A stretch of DNA of 64,000 nucleotides, from the NCBI RefSeq assembly GCF_003105155.1, contig NZ_QETK01000002.1, positions 1-64,000 of the forward strand, read 5' to 3'. This DNA comes from Pseudomonas sp. SDI (GTDB lineage Bacteria; Pseudomonadota; Gammaproteobacteria; Pseudomonadales; Pseudomonadaceae). A model generated the notes under the pieces. It was not told the DNA's origin, searched no databases, and saw nothing but the letters and a program-made list of their open reading frames with translations. Made by a program: the position numbers and the translations under genes. Shown here piece after piece: positions 1-8,850 of the stretch (the first letter of the stretch is position 1; every line of letters starts with the position of its first letter).

Positions 1-240
1 GGCGGGCGGCCCGGGGCGGGAGGGGGCGGGGCAGGACGAGGGAGCGGGAGGGAAGAGGGTGGGGGGGGGCTGCGCCCGAGGGGGGGGGGGGTGAGAGGCG
101 GGGGAGTGGGGGGGAGGGGTGCGGGGGGAGGTGGGGGGGGCGGGGGGGCCGGGGGGACGGAAGGGGGCGGGGGAGGTGGGTATTGGGGGGGGGGGGGGGG
201 GGGGGATTGTTCGGGGGGCATTGGGGTGGGGCCTGCTGTA
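1..240. repeat. Poly-G low-complexity tract at window start
   Basis: Almost every base on the plus strand is G, with runs of more than ten G and few C, and the composition changes abruptly to normal Pseudomonas DNA at about 235-245. Reading frames here translate to polyglycine and are not genes. The likeliest explanation is low-quality sequence or an assembly artefact at a contig end. Real guanine-rich repeat DNA of this length would be exceptional in this genus. Confidence 0.8.
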
Positions 241-246
241 CAATTA

Positions 247-270
247 AAAACCTACCAATCGGTAGGTTTT
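247..270. promoter_or_regulatory. Perfect 10-bp inverted repeat, operator or terminator
   Basis: AAAACCTACC, a four-base AATC loop, then GGTAGGTTTT form a perfect palindrome of 24 bases. The shape (CCTACC-N4-GGTAGG) resembles operators of TetR-family repressors. It also lies about 70 bases past the stop of the minus-strand thioesterase gene, and read on that strand it ends in TTTTTAATT, so an intrinsic terminator is equally possible. The neighbouring gene on the left is lost in the poly-G tract, so the choice cannot be made here. Confidence 0.5.
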
Positions 271-341
271 GGTTGGCTGAGGCTATACAGCAGGGGCTTG
301 GATGTCAAATGTGGGATGGCTTGCTCGGCAGTACCCGACTG

Positions 342-839
342 TCACCCTTGGTTATGCGCCTGCTGCTTCAACCGCTCGGTATCCACCCGAACAAACAGCG
401 AATCCGCCATCACCGTCAGCACATCCCCCGCCCATACCTCGCAGATCACCCGGCTCTTGCGTCCCACCTCGCCCTCGACCCGTGCCTTGAGCACCAGTTC
501 CACTCCCATCGGCGTCGGCTTCAGGTAGGTCAGGCTCAACTGCCCGGTCACACAGTCGATCCGCGGCAGGCTGCCAGGCTCCCGCCCTTCAGCCCGATAG
601 TGATAGGCCATCGCCGCCCAGTTCGAATGACAGTCCACCAGCATCGCCAGCAACCCGCCGTACACCAACCCGGGCCAGCCGATAAACCCGGCATCCGGCG
701 AGTGTCGACACACCAGGTGGACCCCGTCCTCGTCCCAGTGGCTTTTCAGGTGCAGCCCGCTCGGGTGCTGCGTCCCGCAGCCATAACAAACGCCATCCGG
801 CGCCGCACGGTCTTGCAGGGAAAGGGCTTCAGTCGTCAT
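342..839 (-). CDS. PaaI-family hotdog thioesterase
   Basis: A 165-residue single-domain hotdog protein, probably hydrolysing an acyl-CoA thioester in the cytoplasm; the substrate is unknown. Visible family features are an N-terminal CYGCG...HPSGL segment, then GFIGWPGLVYGGLLAMLVDCHSNW, which matches the PaaI/YbgC-like helix and its active-site loop, and a C-terminal beta strand ending ADSLFVRVD. I chose ATG at 839 because GGAAG lies just upstream and the protein length becomes normal; the frame could extend 18 codons further but without a better ribosome site. Its start overlaps the stump of a glutathione S-transferase gene (829-1032), which suggests a deletion brought it to its present place. 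Confidence 0.75.
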   Translation of the reverse strand: MTTEALSLQDRAAPDGVCYGCGTQHPSGLHLKSHWDEDGVHLVCRHSPDAGFIGWPGLVYGGLLAMLVDCHSNWAAMAYHYRAEGREPGSLPRIDCVTGQLSLTYLKPTPMGVELVLKARVEGEVGRKSRVICEVWAGDVLTVMADSLFVRVDTERLKQQAHNQG

Positions 840-1032
840 AACGCTTCCTTGTTCTTGTTGATTGCGTGGCGAAGTCGATCCTGTGCACGTCATACGGCAA
901 ACCGATCTCCTCCAGCATGATCGACACCTTCACCCCGTTCGGCGACGGCAGCGAATACAGCTGCAAGCGCTCAGGGTGTCGGGCCGGCCATTTGCGGGAA
1001 ATCGGGAAAGCAGAAAGATCAGTTATCGGCAC
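829..1032 (-). pseudogene. Truncated glutathione S-transferase (YghU-like) N-terminus
   Basis: The 67-residue reading frame begins like a YghU/YfcG-type glutathione S-transferase: a short leader, then LQLYSLPSPNGVKVSIMLEE and IGLPYDVHRIDFATQ, which is the first half of the thioredoxin-fold domain. After DFATQ the similarity stops and about ten unrelated residues lead to a stop codon. Roughly 200 residues, including the whole helical C-terminal domain, are missing. The break falls a few bases before the ribosome site of the downstream thioesterase, so one deletion removed the rest of the gene. The product is very unlikely to be active. Confidence 0.75.
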
Positions 1033-1071
1033 GCACGCTGCAGTTGAGCAAAGGCCCTACTCTAGCGCTTT

Positions 1072-1554
1072 TCAGCGGCGCCGGAACAGCGGCCGCGGCT
1101 CGATCACCGAGCGCCCATACTGCACGCTCACGCCGCCCAACCCCTTCAAGGCATCAGCGACACATTTGTCCTCGCGCACGGCAAAACTGTCGAAACCACA
1201 CTGACGCATATGGCTCAACTGATCCCGCAGCACATCGCCAATCGCGCGCAATTCGCCGTGCCAGCCCAGCCGCGTACGCAACAGATACGCCTGGCTGTAA
1301 CCACGCCCGTCGCGAAAACTCGGAAAGTCGATGGCAATCAACGGCAGCACACCCAGCCACAGCTGCAACGCCTCGACATCGTCGTCCGGCCCCAACCACA
1401 CGCCGTTGTAGCCGCTGGGCTGCGCCAGCCAGCGCGCCAGCGGCAGGATCTGCGACTGCGCTGGCTGGTCCTCGCAACACTCGCGCACCAGTTGCCAAGC
1501 ATCGCTCTCCACCCACTGCGCACGGCCCTCATACAGCCCGATCACATTTCGCAT
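1072..1554 (-). CDS. DUF934 protein, sulfite reductase partner
   Basis: A 160-residue DUF934 family protein, of the usual length, with the family core FPSFRDGRGYSQAYLLRTRLGWHGELRAIGDVLRDQL in the middle. In proteobacteria this family sits directly after sulfite reductase and is presumed to assist sulfite reduction in assimilatory sulfur metabolism; its biochemical role is not established. The ATG at 1554 lies inside the end of the upstream sulfite reductase gene (13-bp overlap) and has a strong GGAGGTGG site five bases ahead, so the two are almost certainly translationally coupled. Confidence 0.85.
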   Translation of the reverse strand: MRNVIGLYEGRAQWVESDAWQLVRECCEDQPAQSQILPLARWLAQPSGYNGVWLGPDDDVEALQLWLGVLPLIAIDFPSFRDGRGYSQAYLLRTRLGWHGELRAIGDVLRDQLSHMRQCGFDSFAVREDKCVADALKGLGGVSVQYGRSVIEPRPLFRRR

Positions 1555-3224
1555 GCCGCCACCTCCGGGGTACGCGCGTAAACCCGCTCCTTGAACGGCT
1601 CCAGGCCAACCCGCTGCACGGTCTGTACGAACGGCTCATCCTGCTCGCGATAGGCACAGTAGGTAGCGACGATCTGCTCGATCACCCGCGGAATCTCGTC
1701 GGCACTGAACGACGGACCGATGACCTTGCCCAGCGCGCTGTGCTTGCCCTGTGCACCGCCGAGGGTCACCTGGTACCACTCGCTGCCGTTCTTATCCACG
1801 CCGAGAATGCCGATGTTGCCGATGTGATGATGGCCACAGGCGTTGATGCAGCCGGAGATGTTCAGGCTCAGCTCACCGAGGTCATGGAGGAAATCAAGGT
1901 CTTCGAAGCGCTTCTGGATGGCCTGGGCAATCGGAATCGACTTGGCATTGGCCAACGCACAGAAATCGCCACCTGGGCAGGCAATGATGTCGGTCAGCAA
2001 GCCGATGTTCGGCGTGCCCAGGCCCTGCTCGCAGGCCAGGCGCCACAACGCATGCAGGTCGCGCTTGCGTACGTCGGGGAGAATCAGGTTCTGCTCGTGG
2101 GCAATGCGGATCTCGCCAAAACCGAACTGCTCCGACCAATCGGCCAGCGCCGCCATCTGCTCGGCGGTCAGGTCGCCGGGGGGCGCCGCCGGCCCCGGTT
2201 TGGTCGAGAGCACGGCACTGGCATACCCCGGCACCTTGTGCGGGTGCACGTTGCGCGAGGCCCAGCGGGCAAACGCGCTGTCCATGGCCAGGTGCGTGCC
2301 GTACTCCAGTTCGTCGTCGGGCGGGGCCAGATACGCCGGTGGCTCGAAGCCCTCGGCCACCCGGCGGAATTCGTCCTCGGTAAGCTGCGCCGGGCCGTCC
2401 TTGATGTGCTGCCACTCCTGCTCCACTTCGCGGGCAAAGGCTTCAATGCCCAGCGCCTTGACCAGGATCTTGATCCGCGCCTTGTACTTGTTGTCGCGCC
2501 GACCATGCCGGTTGTACACCCGCAGGATCGCCTCGACATACGACAGCAAATGCTGCCACGGCAAACCCTCGCGGATCAGTTGAGCAAGAATCGGCGTGCG
2601 TCCCAGGCCACCGCCCACCATCACCCGCAGGCACATCTGGCCGCCAGCATCGCGGTACAGGTACAGGCCGATGTCATGCATCATGATTGCCGCGCGGTCC
2701 TCGCGGGCCGAGCAGATGGCAATCTTGAACTTGCGCGGCAAGAACAGGAATTCCGGGTTGATCGTCGACCACTGCCGGAGGATTTCCGCCAATGGCCGCG
2801 GGTCGATCAGCTCGTCGGCGGCCACCCCGGCAAAGGCCTCGGTGGTGATGTTGCGCACGCAGTTGCCGGAGGTCTGGATCGCGTGCATGTCGACCTCGGC
2901 CAGCCGTTGGAGAATCTCCGGTACCTGCTCCAGTTCGATCCAGTTGAACTGAATGTTCTGCCGCGTGGTGAAGTGCCCATAACCACGGTCGTAGTCGCGG
3001 GCGATCTGCGCCAGCGTGCGCATCTGCCGCGCACCGATGGTGCCGTAGGGAATCGCTACCCGCAGCATGTAGGCATGCTTTTGCATGTACAGGCCGTTCT
3101 GCAGCCGCAACGGCAGAAACTCCTCCTCGCTCAGTGCCCCCGCCTGAAAGCGTTCCACCTGGTCGCGGAACTGCGCCACGCGCTCGAACACCAGCGCACG
3201 GTCGTACTCGTCATAGTGATACAT
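1542..3224 (-). CDS. cysI: Nitrite/sulfite reductase hemoprotein, CysI-like
   Basis: A 560-residue siroheme/4Fe-4S reductase that carries out six-electron reduction of sulfite to sulfide in cysteine biosynthesis. Two ferredoxin-like half domains alternate with two siroheme half domains. The cluster ligands are visible as CPGGDFC (C416, C422) and GCINAC (C459, C463), followed by GHHHIGNIGILG. Residues around VGGGLGR and KFKIA also fit the family. The start at 3224 follows GAGGTCCGACC. It forms an operon with the DUF934 gene. A second family member often exists in Pseudomonas, so nitrite as substrate cannot be excluded, but the DUF934 partner argues for sulfite. Confidence 0.88.
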   Translation of the reverse strand: MYHYDEYDRALVFERVAQFRDQVERFQAGALSEEEFLPLRLQNGLYMQKHAYMLRVAIPYGTIGARQMRTLAQIARDYDRGYGHFTTRQNIQFNWIELEQVPEILQRLAEVDMHAIQTSGNCVRNITTEAFAGVAADELIDPRPLAEILRQWSTINPEFLFLPRKFKIAICSAREDRAAIMMHDIGLYLYRDAGGQMCLRVMVGGGLGRTPILAQLIREGLPWQHLLSYVEAILRVYNRHGRRDNKYKARIKILVKALGIEAFAREVEQEWQHIKDGPAQLTEDEFRRVAEGFEPPAYLAPPDDELEYGTHLAMDSAFARWASRNVHPHKVPGYASAVLSTKPGPAAPPGDLTAEQMAALADWSEQFGFGEIRIAHEQNLILPDVRKRDLHALWRLACEQGLGTPNIGLLTDIIACPGGDFCALANAKSIPIAQAIQKRFEDLDFLHDLGELSLNISGCINACGHHHIGNIGILGVDKNGSEWYQVTLGGAQGKHSALGKVIGPSFSADEIPRVIEQIVATYCAYREQDEPFVQTVQRVGLEPFKERVYARTPEVAACEM

Positions 3225-3315
3225 GGTCGGACCTCATCAGGAAGGCCGCTACTATGGCGTTCGGGTGTACTGGGTTACAGATTCAGGTTGCCGGGATTAC
3301 TGCGTATCAGCAGAC

Positions 3316-3336
3316 GCCGCCGGGCCGCCCGGCGGC
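3316..3336. terminator. GC-rich hairpin between toxin and sulfite reductase genes
   Basis: GCCGCCGGG, a CCG loop and CCCGGCGGC make a perfect nine-pair stem just past the stop of the minus-strand giant gene. There is no T tract, so termination by this hairpin alone is uncertain. The rest of 3225-3349 shows nothing else recognisable. Confidence 0.4.
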
Positions 3337-3349
3337 AACCATCACGGCC

Positions 3350-6300
3350 TCAGGCGGGCAGGAACAAGGCAGTCGCCATCGCCCGATCGATGCGGCTGCG
3401 GTACACCTGGATAACCTTGCGATCGTCCTGTTCGCTGCTGGCCTGGTATTGCCCGGCATCGAAACGCTGCTCGACGGTTTTCAGATGGGCTGCGCTGAAA
3501 TCGAGGTCGGCAGCCTCCACGCTGGAGTAGTGAAAATGCGCGTACCACAACGGCTTGTTGGCGCTGTCGCGGATCACATACTCATCGAGGAAGTCAGCTG
3601 CCCGGCCCTTTCGTCGACGGGTCGGCTTGCGTTTCTCCAGCGCGGCGATGGTCACTTCGCCCAGCCCCTTGAGGTAGCTGATACGGTGCGCCGTCGGCGG
3701 CTGCGACTTGATGATCGACACCCGTAAACGCTGCCCCTCCTGGCGCATGGCCATGGCCTTGTCGCTCAGGGCCCTGGCGACCCGCACCGCGTCGGCGCCC
3801 CCCACCGGCAGGTCGGTATTGTTGCCGGCGGTCAGGGCACTTTCGATCTGCGCACTCAGGTCGTCCAGCGGGCGCGACTGAAAACGCAGAATCTCTTCCA
3901 TCTCCACGGGGATGCTCGCCATTCGGGCCTGCACCCGGGCGCGCTGCATCTGCAGTTCGGCCTCGGCCAGCAACGGCGTGGCCCGCTCCACCAGCGGCGC
4001 CAGGGTAGCGGCGCTGGCCGTCGGGTGTGGCCTTGCGGGCTCGACTGGCTGCCACACCCCGGCCTCGGCGCTCGGTTCGTAACGCCCCAACTCTTGCTGC
4101 TCGATCGGGTCGATGATCACCACCACGTCCTGCTGGCTGCCGCTAGGGCTGCGGCGCTGGCCGACCAGCATGCCGCGATGACGCGTACGGATCAGCATCC
4201 GCGAGCTGCTGGCCGCGCTCGGCGCCGTTTCCGGCTTGCTGGGTGCGTTGCGGATCAGGTCGGCCAACGCGCGTTCGGCGCCGGTCTGAATCGACAGGAG
4301 CAGTTCCTCCACCTTGTCGAGTAGCCCCTGAACCCCGGCCAGGCTCATGCCAGCGCGGTAATTGCGTGCGCCGTCGATGGCGCTGGCGTAATGCCGCAGG
4401 GTGCTGTCGAGCAGCTGCAAGCGCTCCGGGTAAGTGAACTGCGCGTCAGCGGCCTCCAGCTCCTGCTCCATCTGCAGGCCGATCCGTGCGCTTTTCACCG
4501 TATCGACCAGGAACAACGCGCCCACCGTACTCTGCGCCTTGTTGACGATCACCGAGGTCAACAGCCCGATCTGGCAGGATCGCCAGGCCTTGAGCGGCAG
4601 CTCGCGGCCGATCATCGCTTGCAGCCGCTTGAGCAGGCCCGGCCCCGTTGGCAAGGCGTCGGCCAACTCGGCCTTGAGCGCGGCCAGCGCGTCGTAGGCG
4701 GCGACGATTTCCTCGACCTGCGCCTGGCTCTTTTCGAAGCCGGCGATCAGCGCCTGGTACTGCGCCGACTGGCGCTGCTTCACCAGTTTCGGCAACTGAT
4801 CCTCGCCATTGAGCCAGCGCATCCGTAATAGCCTGGCACGCTCTTGCGTGAACAGCGAGCGCACCACGAACAACAGCTGCAACCACACCGAGCCGCGGTC
4901 GTACAGATAGTGCGCATGCACCTGGCGGTAATTCGCTTGCGATTTGAGCTGGTTCAGTGCCTTGTATTTTCGGTGCGCCTCCCCCAATCCATCCAGGTGC
5001 TCGCGCAAATGCGCGTGATAGCGTTCGAGCAATTCGGTCGTCGGGCTGTCACCGGCAGCAACCACGCTGTCCAGGTCCTGCTTGAGGTCCAACGTGCATT
5101 GCAACCTGCGCGGCAGATCGTCTTCCAGGGCCTGTTCCAGTGCCTGCACCTGTTGCCGATTGCTTTCGCGCAGCCGCTCGATGCGCCGCCCCAACGGCAT
5201 GCCGCCCTTGAGCCGCAAGCCCAGGTCCAGCGTCCAGTGCCCATCCGTCTGCCGCTGCAACCACGGTCCGAGCGCGCCGTCGGCATCGGTAATACGCAGT
5301 CCGTCGTCGACGATGCACACTTCATAGAGTGCCCCCTCGACCTGCGCCCACAAGCGCTCGCCGTGAATGAACAGGCCCTGCAAAGGTCCATGCGGTATGG
5401 CCCGCCCCAACGCTGCCACGGGCTGCAGGCTGCGCATCGCCTGCAGCGCCGCCCGCCGCTCGGCGGACAACCGCGCCGACGGCAGCGCCCAGCCAAACTC
5501 CAACTGCCCCAGCGCCGCCCCGGAAGGCGAGGTCACGGCCACCTCGCGCTGCGCCGGCAGCACGCGGGCTACCGCCGGCTCGCGCGGCAGCGGCGCGAAT
5601 GGCTCCGGGGCAATCCGCACACCCGGGTTGTCGACCTTGAAGGAAAACAGGATCAACGCCAGGTTGAGCAACAGATCAACCAACTGCTCGCTGTCGCGCT
5701 TGCCAGCCTCGACCGCCACGCTCTGTTGCAGGCTATGGAAGAACTGCAGCATCCACGCCGACACTGCCAGCGGCCCACTGAGCAATGGCAGGAAGGTGTT
5801 GAACATCAACCAGCCAAACGCCTCCAGGGCGATCCAGCGGTTTTCCTGATTGCTCACCGACAGGCGCCGCGCCTCGTTCACCAGCTCGCGGGCACTACTG
5901 CGATAGACATGCGCCAGCACATCGCCCTCCAACACCGCCTCACTGAGCCGGGCCGGCGCCGGCACCGACAGCGGGGCAAATTCGTCGCCGGGCAAAAAAC
6001 GCACACTATGCGGCTGATCGAAGCCGCCGTTGGCGAACACCGGCCTGGCCGATTCGTCGAGACGGGCCAGGATGTCGTCCTGCAGGGCGCCTGGCTCGCA
6101 AAGCTTTTCGAAGAACGCCTGCGGCGAAGCAAATTCGTGCAGCGGCTCACGGCGCGACGGTCGATACAGCACGCAACGGCCCGAGGCGTCGCTGCGGTCG
6201 ACGATCAGGTAGGCGTTGAGCGCCGTGTCGGCGGCGGCGCCCGGCGCGCGGATAAAGGCCAGCGGCCGGCAGTTGGCGCGATGGGCCGGTTTGCCCTGTA

Positions 6301-7936
6301 ACAGCGCGTTGACCAGCGCATACCCCTCGGCACTGAAGCCGTTCTCACGACGCAAGGATTTTTCCAGTGCCAGCAACGGCAGTTGCACACGCAACTGCTC
6401 GCTGAACAGCTGCTGCCGACGCGCCGCTTCCTGCGGCTGGTCGAGTAGTTTCGACTGCAGCAGGTCCGGGTAGACCTGGCCAATATTCAGCCGTGCCACC
6501 AGGCCCTTGAGATAGTCCAGGTTCAGCCAGGCCGGGATCGGCGCACCACTGCGCGAGCGGATTTCGACATGGCCAGGCCTGAGCGCGGCAAGGTTTTCCA
6601 ACGCGAACTGCACCAGGCTGAAATGCACCGGGGTAATCGTGCCCTGTACGTTCAGCTCGCCGCCGATGCCAGCGGCCGCTGCGGTGACCCGGTGGTTGAT
6701 GATCTCGATATCCTCGACAGCGAAATCGCTCAATGCCTGATCGGCAACGATCGCCGCGCGCAAGGCGTCGCGGGTGTAGTCGAGGATGTTCGCCAGGCCA
6801 GCGAGAAACGACTGTCCGGCGCTACTGCGCTGCACAGTCGCCAGTGCCAGCAGGCCATCCACATACAGCCGTGCCTCGGTGGAACTGGCCCGGCGCAGCC
6901 AGTCGGGTAACAGCGCCCGGTATTGCAGGCGCTTCTCCCGCTCGCTGGCCGAGCAGATGCTGACCAGCGAAGTTGCCTCTTCAAGCCGGCGCGGTAACCA
7001 ATGCTCGGGGTGCGGCTGGCGGCTCGCGGCCTTGGCCCAGGCGTCGATCAGCTTGAGCTGTTGCTCCAGCAACAGCGCCGCCTGGGCCATGAACACTGAT
7101 TCGTCGGTGGTGAACAGGCCCAGGCCAAAGTCGACGCCACCGGTCAGGCTGTTGGCCAGGGAAGCGACAAACTGCTCGCGGCTGTCGAAGCGGTACAAGC
7201 CACCGGCCAGCGTGAAAACCAGCACGATGGCCGGGCTGTTGGCGCTGTCGCGGGCAATCAGCAGGGCGCTGGCCAGTTCCGGGTCCAGCCCCTGGTCCAG
7301 CGGCGGGTCGACGGCAAACAGGGCCACCTGGGTTTCCTTCAGGTTGGTCAGCTGGCGCCGCTGTGCCGCTTCCGGAAACGCCTGGATGGCGAGGGCCGTA
7401 GCAGCTTCCTTGCCGCTCAGGTGCTTGGCCTGCAACTCCAGTTCACAGGCTATGCTGAGCTGCCCCCGCAGATGCTCGATCAGCCAGTGCCAGCGGCTCT
7501 GCCCGTTGCTTGTCCGGGCATTCCAGTAGTGCCCCAGGGCGTGCTTGTATTCCTCGATCAGAAACGGTGCGCAGTCGTTGAGCAACGCCTCGACCGCCGC
7601 CATGTCCACTGCCGCCGCCGCGGGGTCGGCGCCCTCGTGCTGCAGCGTGAGCCGGTGCAGGCCGGGGCTGAGGTTGAGCGTCTGGCCCTGGCAGTAACGA
7701 GCGATCAGCACCTCGACCAGCGGCTGAAACTGGTAGGCATCGCTGCCCGGTTCGCGTCGGGCCAGAAACAGCTCGACCACTGGCGGGCCGCTCAGCGCCC
7801 GCTCGCGCCATAGCTGATCCAGCATCTGCCGGGCCACATCGTGCAGCGACGCGCGCCCGGTGAGTTGCCGGGCAATCGGCCCGCACAGCGAAGCGCCAGT
7901 GGCCACCTGGCCGAACAGCGAAGTAGTTGAGGTCAT
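3350..7936 (-). CDS. Giant dermonecrotic-toxin-like protein
   Basis: A 1528-residue protein resembling the large Pseudomonas family annotated as dermonecrotic toxin domain (DUF6543-type) proteins. I recognise it mainly from the C-terminal block ADFLDEYVIRDSANKPLWYAHFHY followed by AAHLKTVEQRF, and from the long alpha-helical, Gln/Leu-rich body. Two hydrophobic stretches around residues 705-755 could insert in a membrane. There is no signal peptide, no leucine-rich repeats and no NEL domain, unlike the paralogue-like gene at 14127. No catalytic motif can be named with confidence. The ATG at 7936 follows AAAGGTG; an in-frame start six codons earlier has no such site. It lies on the same strand as the acyl-CoA operon upstream but behind a hairpin. 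No immunity or secretion gene is adjacent. Function inferred only from family membership. Confidence 0.6.
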   Translation of the reverse strand: MTSTTSLFGQVATGASLCGPIARQLTGRASLHDVARQMLDQLWRERALSGPPVVELFLARREPGSDAYQFQPLVEVLIARYCQGQTLNLSPGLHRLTLQHEGADPAAAAVDMAAVEALLNDCAPFLIEEYKHALGHYWNARTSNGQSRWHWLIEHLRGQLSIACELELQAKHLSGKEAATALAIQAFPEAAQRRQLTNLKETQVALFAVDPPLDQGLDPELASALLIARDSANSPAIVLVFTLAGGLYRFDSREQFVASLANSLTGGVDFGLGLFTTDESVFMAQAALLLEQQLKLIDAWAKAASRQPHPEHWLPRRLEEATSLVSICSASEREKRLQYRALLPDWLRRASSTEARLYVDGLLALATVQRSSAGQSFLAGLANILDYTRDALRAAIVADQALSDFAVEDIEIINHRVTAAAAGIGGELNVQGTITPVHFSLVQFALENLAALRPGHVEIRSRSGAPIPAWLNLDYLKGLVARLNIGQVYPDLLQSKLLDQPQEAARRQQLFSEQLRVQLPLLALEKSLRRENGFSAEGYALVNALLQGKPAHRANCRPLAFIRAPGAAADTALNAYLIVDRSDASGRCVLYRPSRREPLHEFASPQAFFEKLCEPGALQDDILARLDESARPVFANGGFDQPHSVRFLPGDEFAPLSVPAPARLSEAVLEGDVLAHVYRSSARELVNEARRLSVSNQENRWIALEAFGWLMFNTFLPLLSGPLAVSAWMLQFFHSLQQSVAVEAGKRDSEQLVDLLLNLALILFSFKVDNPGVRIAPEPFAPLPREPAVARVLPAQREVAVTSPSGAALGQLEFGWALPSARLSAERRAALQAMRSLQPVAALGRAIPHGPLQGLFIHGERLWAQVEGALYEVCIVDDGLRITDADGALGPWLQRQTDGHWTLDLGLRLKGGMPLGRRIERLRESNRQQVQALEQALEDDLPRRLQCTLDLKQDLDSVVAAGDSPTTELLERYHAHLREHLDGLGEAHRKYKALNQLKSQANYRQVHAHYLYDRGSVWLQLLFVVRSLFTQERARLLRMRWLNGEDQLPKLVKQRQSAQYQALIAGFEKSQAQVEEIVAAYDALAALKAELADALPTGPGLLKRLQAMIGRELPLKAWRSCQIGLLTSVIVNKAQSTVGALFLVDTVKSARIGLQMEQELEAADAQFTYPERLQLLDSTLRHYASAIDGARNYRAGMSLAGVQGLLDKVEELLLSIQTGAERALADLIRNAPSKPETAPSAASSSRMLIRTRHRGMLVGQRRSPSGSQQDVVVIIDPIEQQELGRYEPSAEAGVWQPVEPARPHPTASAATLAPLVERATPLLAEAELQMQRARVQARMASIPVEMEEILRFQSRPLDDLSAQIESALTAGNNTDLPVGGADAVRVARALSDKAMAMRQEGQRLRVSIIKSQPPTAHRISYLKGLGEVTIAALEKRKPTRRRKGRAADFLDEYVIRDSANKPLWYAHFHYSSVEAADLDFSAAHLKTVEQRFDAGQYQASSEQDDRKVIQVYRSRIDRAMATALFLPA

Positions 7937-8015
7937 GCGACACCTTTCTAGCAACGTGGGGAGGCGGCATTTACCGCCCCCACCGTGCCAGGCAGGTGGT
8001 AGACATTGCTCTGTC

Positions 8016-8050
8016 AGCCCGCGCTGTTCCAGGCGGAACAGCGGGCGGGC
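8016..8050. terminator. Hairpin after enoyl-CoA hydratase
   Basis: GCTGTTCC, an AGGC loop and GGAACAGC, flanked by complementary C-rich and G-rich arms, form a strong stem 13-45 bases past the stop of the last gene of the acyl-CoA operon. It probably separates that operon from the giant gene downstream. No long T tract follows. Confidence 0.45.
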
Positions 8051-8062
8051 CTACAGCGGGGG

Positions 8063-8836
8063 TCAGGCGTCCTTGAACTGCGCTTCGCGCTTGGCAATGA
8101 ACGCGGCCATGCCTTCCTTCTGGTCTTCGGTGGCGAAGGCCGCATGGAATACCCGGCGCTCGAAGCGCACGCCTTCGGACAGGCTGACTTCGAAGGCGCG
8201 GTTGACAGTTTCCTTGACCATCATGCTCACAGGAATGGATTTGCTGGCAATTACCGCAGCGACCCTCAGCGCTTCCTCAAGCAGTTCTTCCTTGGGCACG
8301 ATGCGCGCCACCACGCCGGCCCGCTCGGCTTCCTCGGCATCCATGAACCGCCCGCTCAGGCACAGCTCCATGGCCTTGGCCTTACCCACCGCACGGGTCA
8401 GCCGCTGGGTGCCGCCCATGCCCGGCAGCACGCCGAGGTTGATCTCCGGCTGACCGAACTTGGCGTTGTCGGCGGCGAGGATGAAGTCGCACATCAGCGC
8501 CAGCTCACAGCCGCCGCCCAGGGCAAACCCGGCAACCGCGGCAATGATCGGCTTGCGCCGGTTGGCGATGCGGTCGCTGTCGCTGAACAGGTCGTCGAGG
8601 TAGATCTGCGGATAGGTCAGCTCGGCCATTTCCTTGATGTCGGCGCCAGCGGCAAAGGCCTTCTGCGAACCGGTCAGGACGATACAGCCAATGTTGCGGT
8701 CGGCTTCGAGCTGGTCGAGCGCCTGGTTGATCTCGCTGACGATCTGCGCGTTCAGCGCGTTCAGCGCCTGTGGCCGGTTCAAGGTGATCAGGCCGACCTT
8801 GCCCTTGATGTCCAACAGGATGGTTTCGAATGCCAT
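8063..8836 (-). CDS. Enoyl-CoA hydratase
   Basis: A 257-residue crotonase-fold enzyme that hydrates 2-enoyl-CoA to 3-hydroxyacyl-CoA in the cytoplasm. Family marks are [14 protein letters not shown] (CoA and oxyanion-hole loop), [20 protein letters not shown], and the two catalytic glutamates in the GGGCELAL and [18 protein letters not shown] segments. The start at 8836 is preceded by AGGGAG; the frame extends six codons further without reason. It is the last gene of a five-gene acyl-CoA degradation operon, 14 bp after the acyl-CoA dehydrogenase. Typical length and all catalytic residues are present. Confidence 0.92.
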   Translation of the reverse strand: MAFETILLDIKGKVGLITLNRPQALNALNAQIVSEINQALDQLEADRNIGCIVLTGSQKAFAAGADIKEMAELTYPQIYLDDLFSDSDRIANRRKPIIAAVAGFALGGGCELALMCDFILAADNAKFGQPEINLGVLPGMGGTQRLTRAVGKAKAMELCLSGRFMDAEEAERAGVVARIVPKEELLEEALRVAAVIASKSIPVSMMVKETVNRAFEVSLSEGVRFERRVFHAAFATEDQKEGMAAFIAKREAQFKDA

Positions 8837-8850
8837 GCAAACTGCTCCCT

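Noticed and set aside
91..528. Open frames starting in the poly-G tract
   Set aside because: They encode polyglycine followed by antisense of the thioesterase; the tract itself is probably an artefact.
1044..3530. An 828-codon plus-strand frame opposite the sulfite reductase and DUF934 genes
   Set aside because: The minus strand encodes recognisable proteins with metal-ligand motifs; the plus frame gives an Arg/Pro-rich product without domains.
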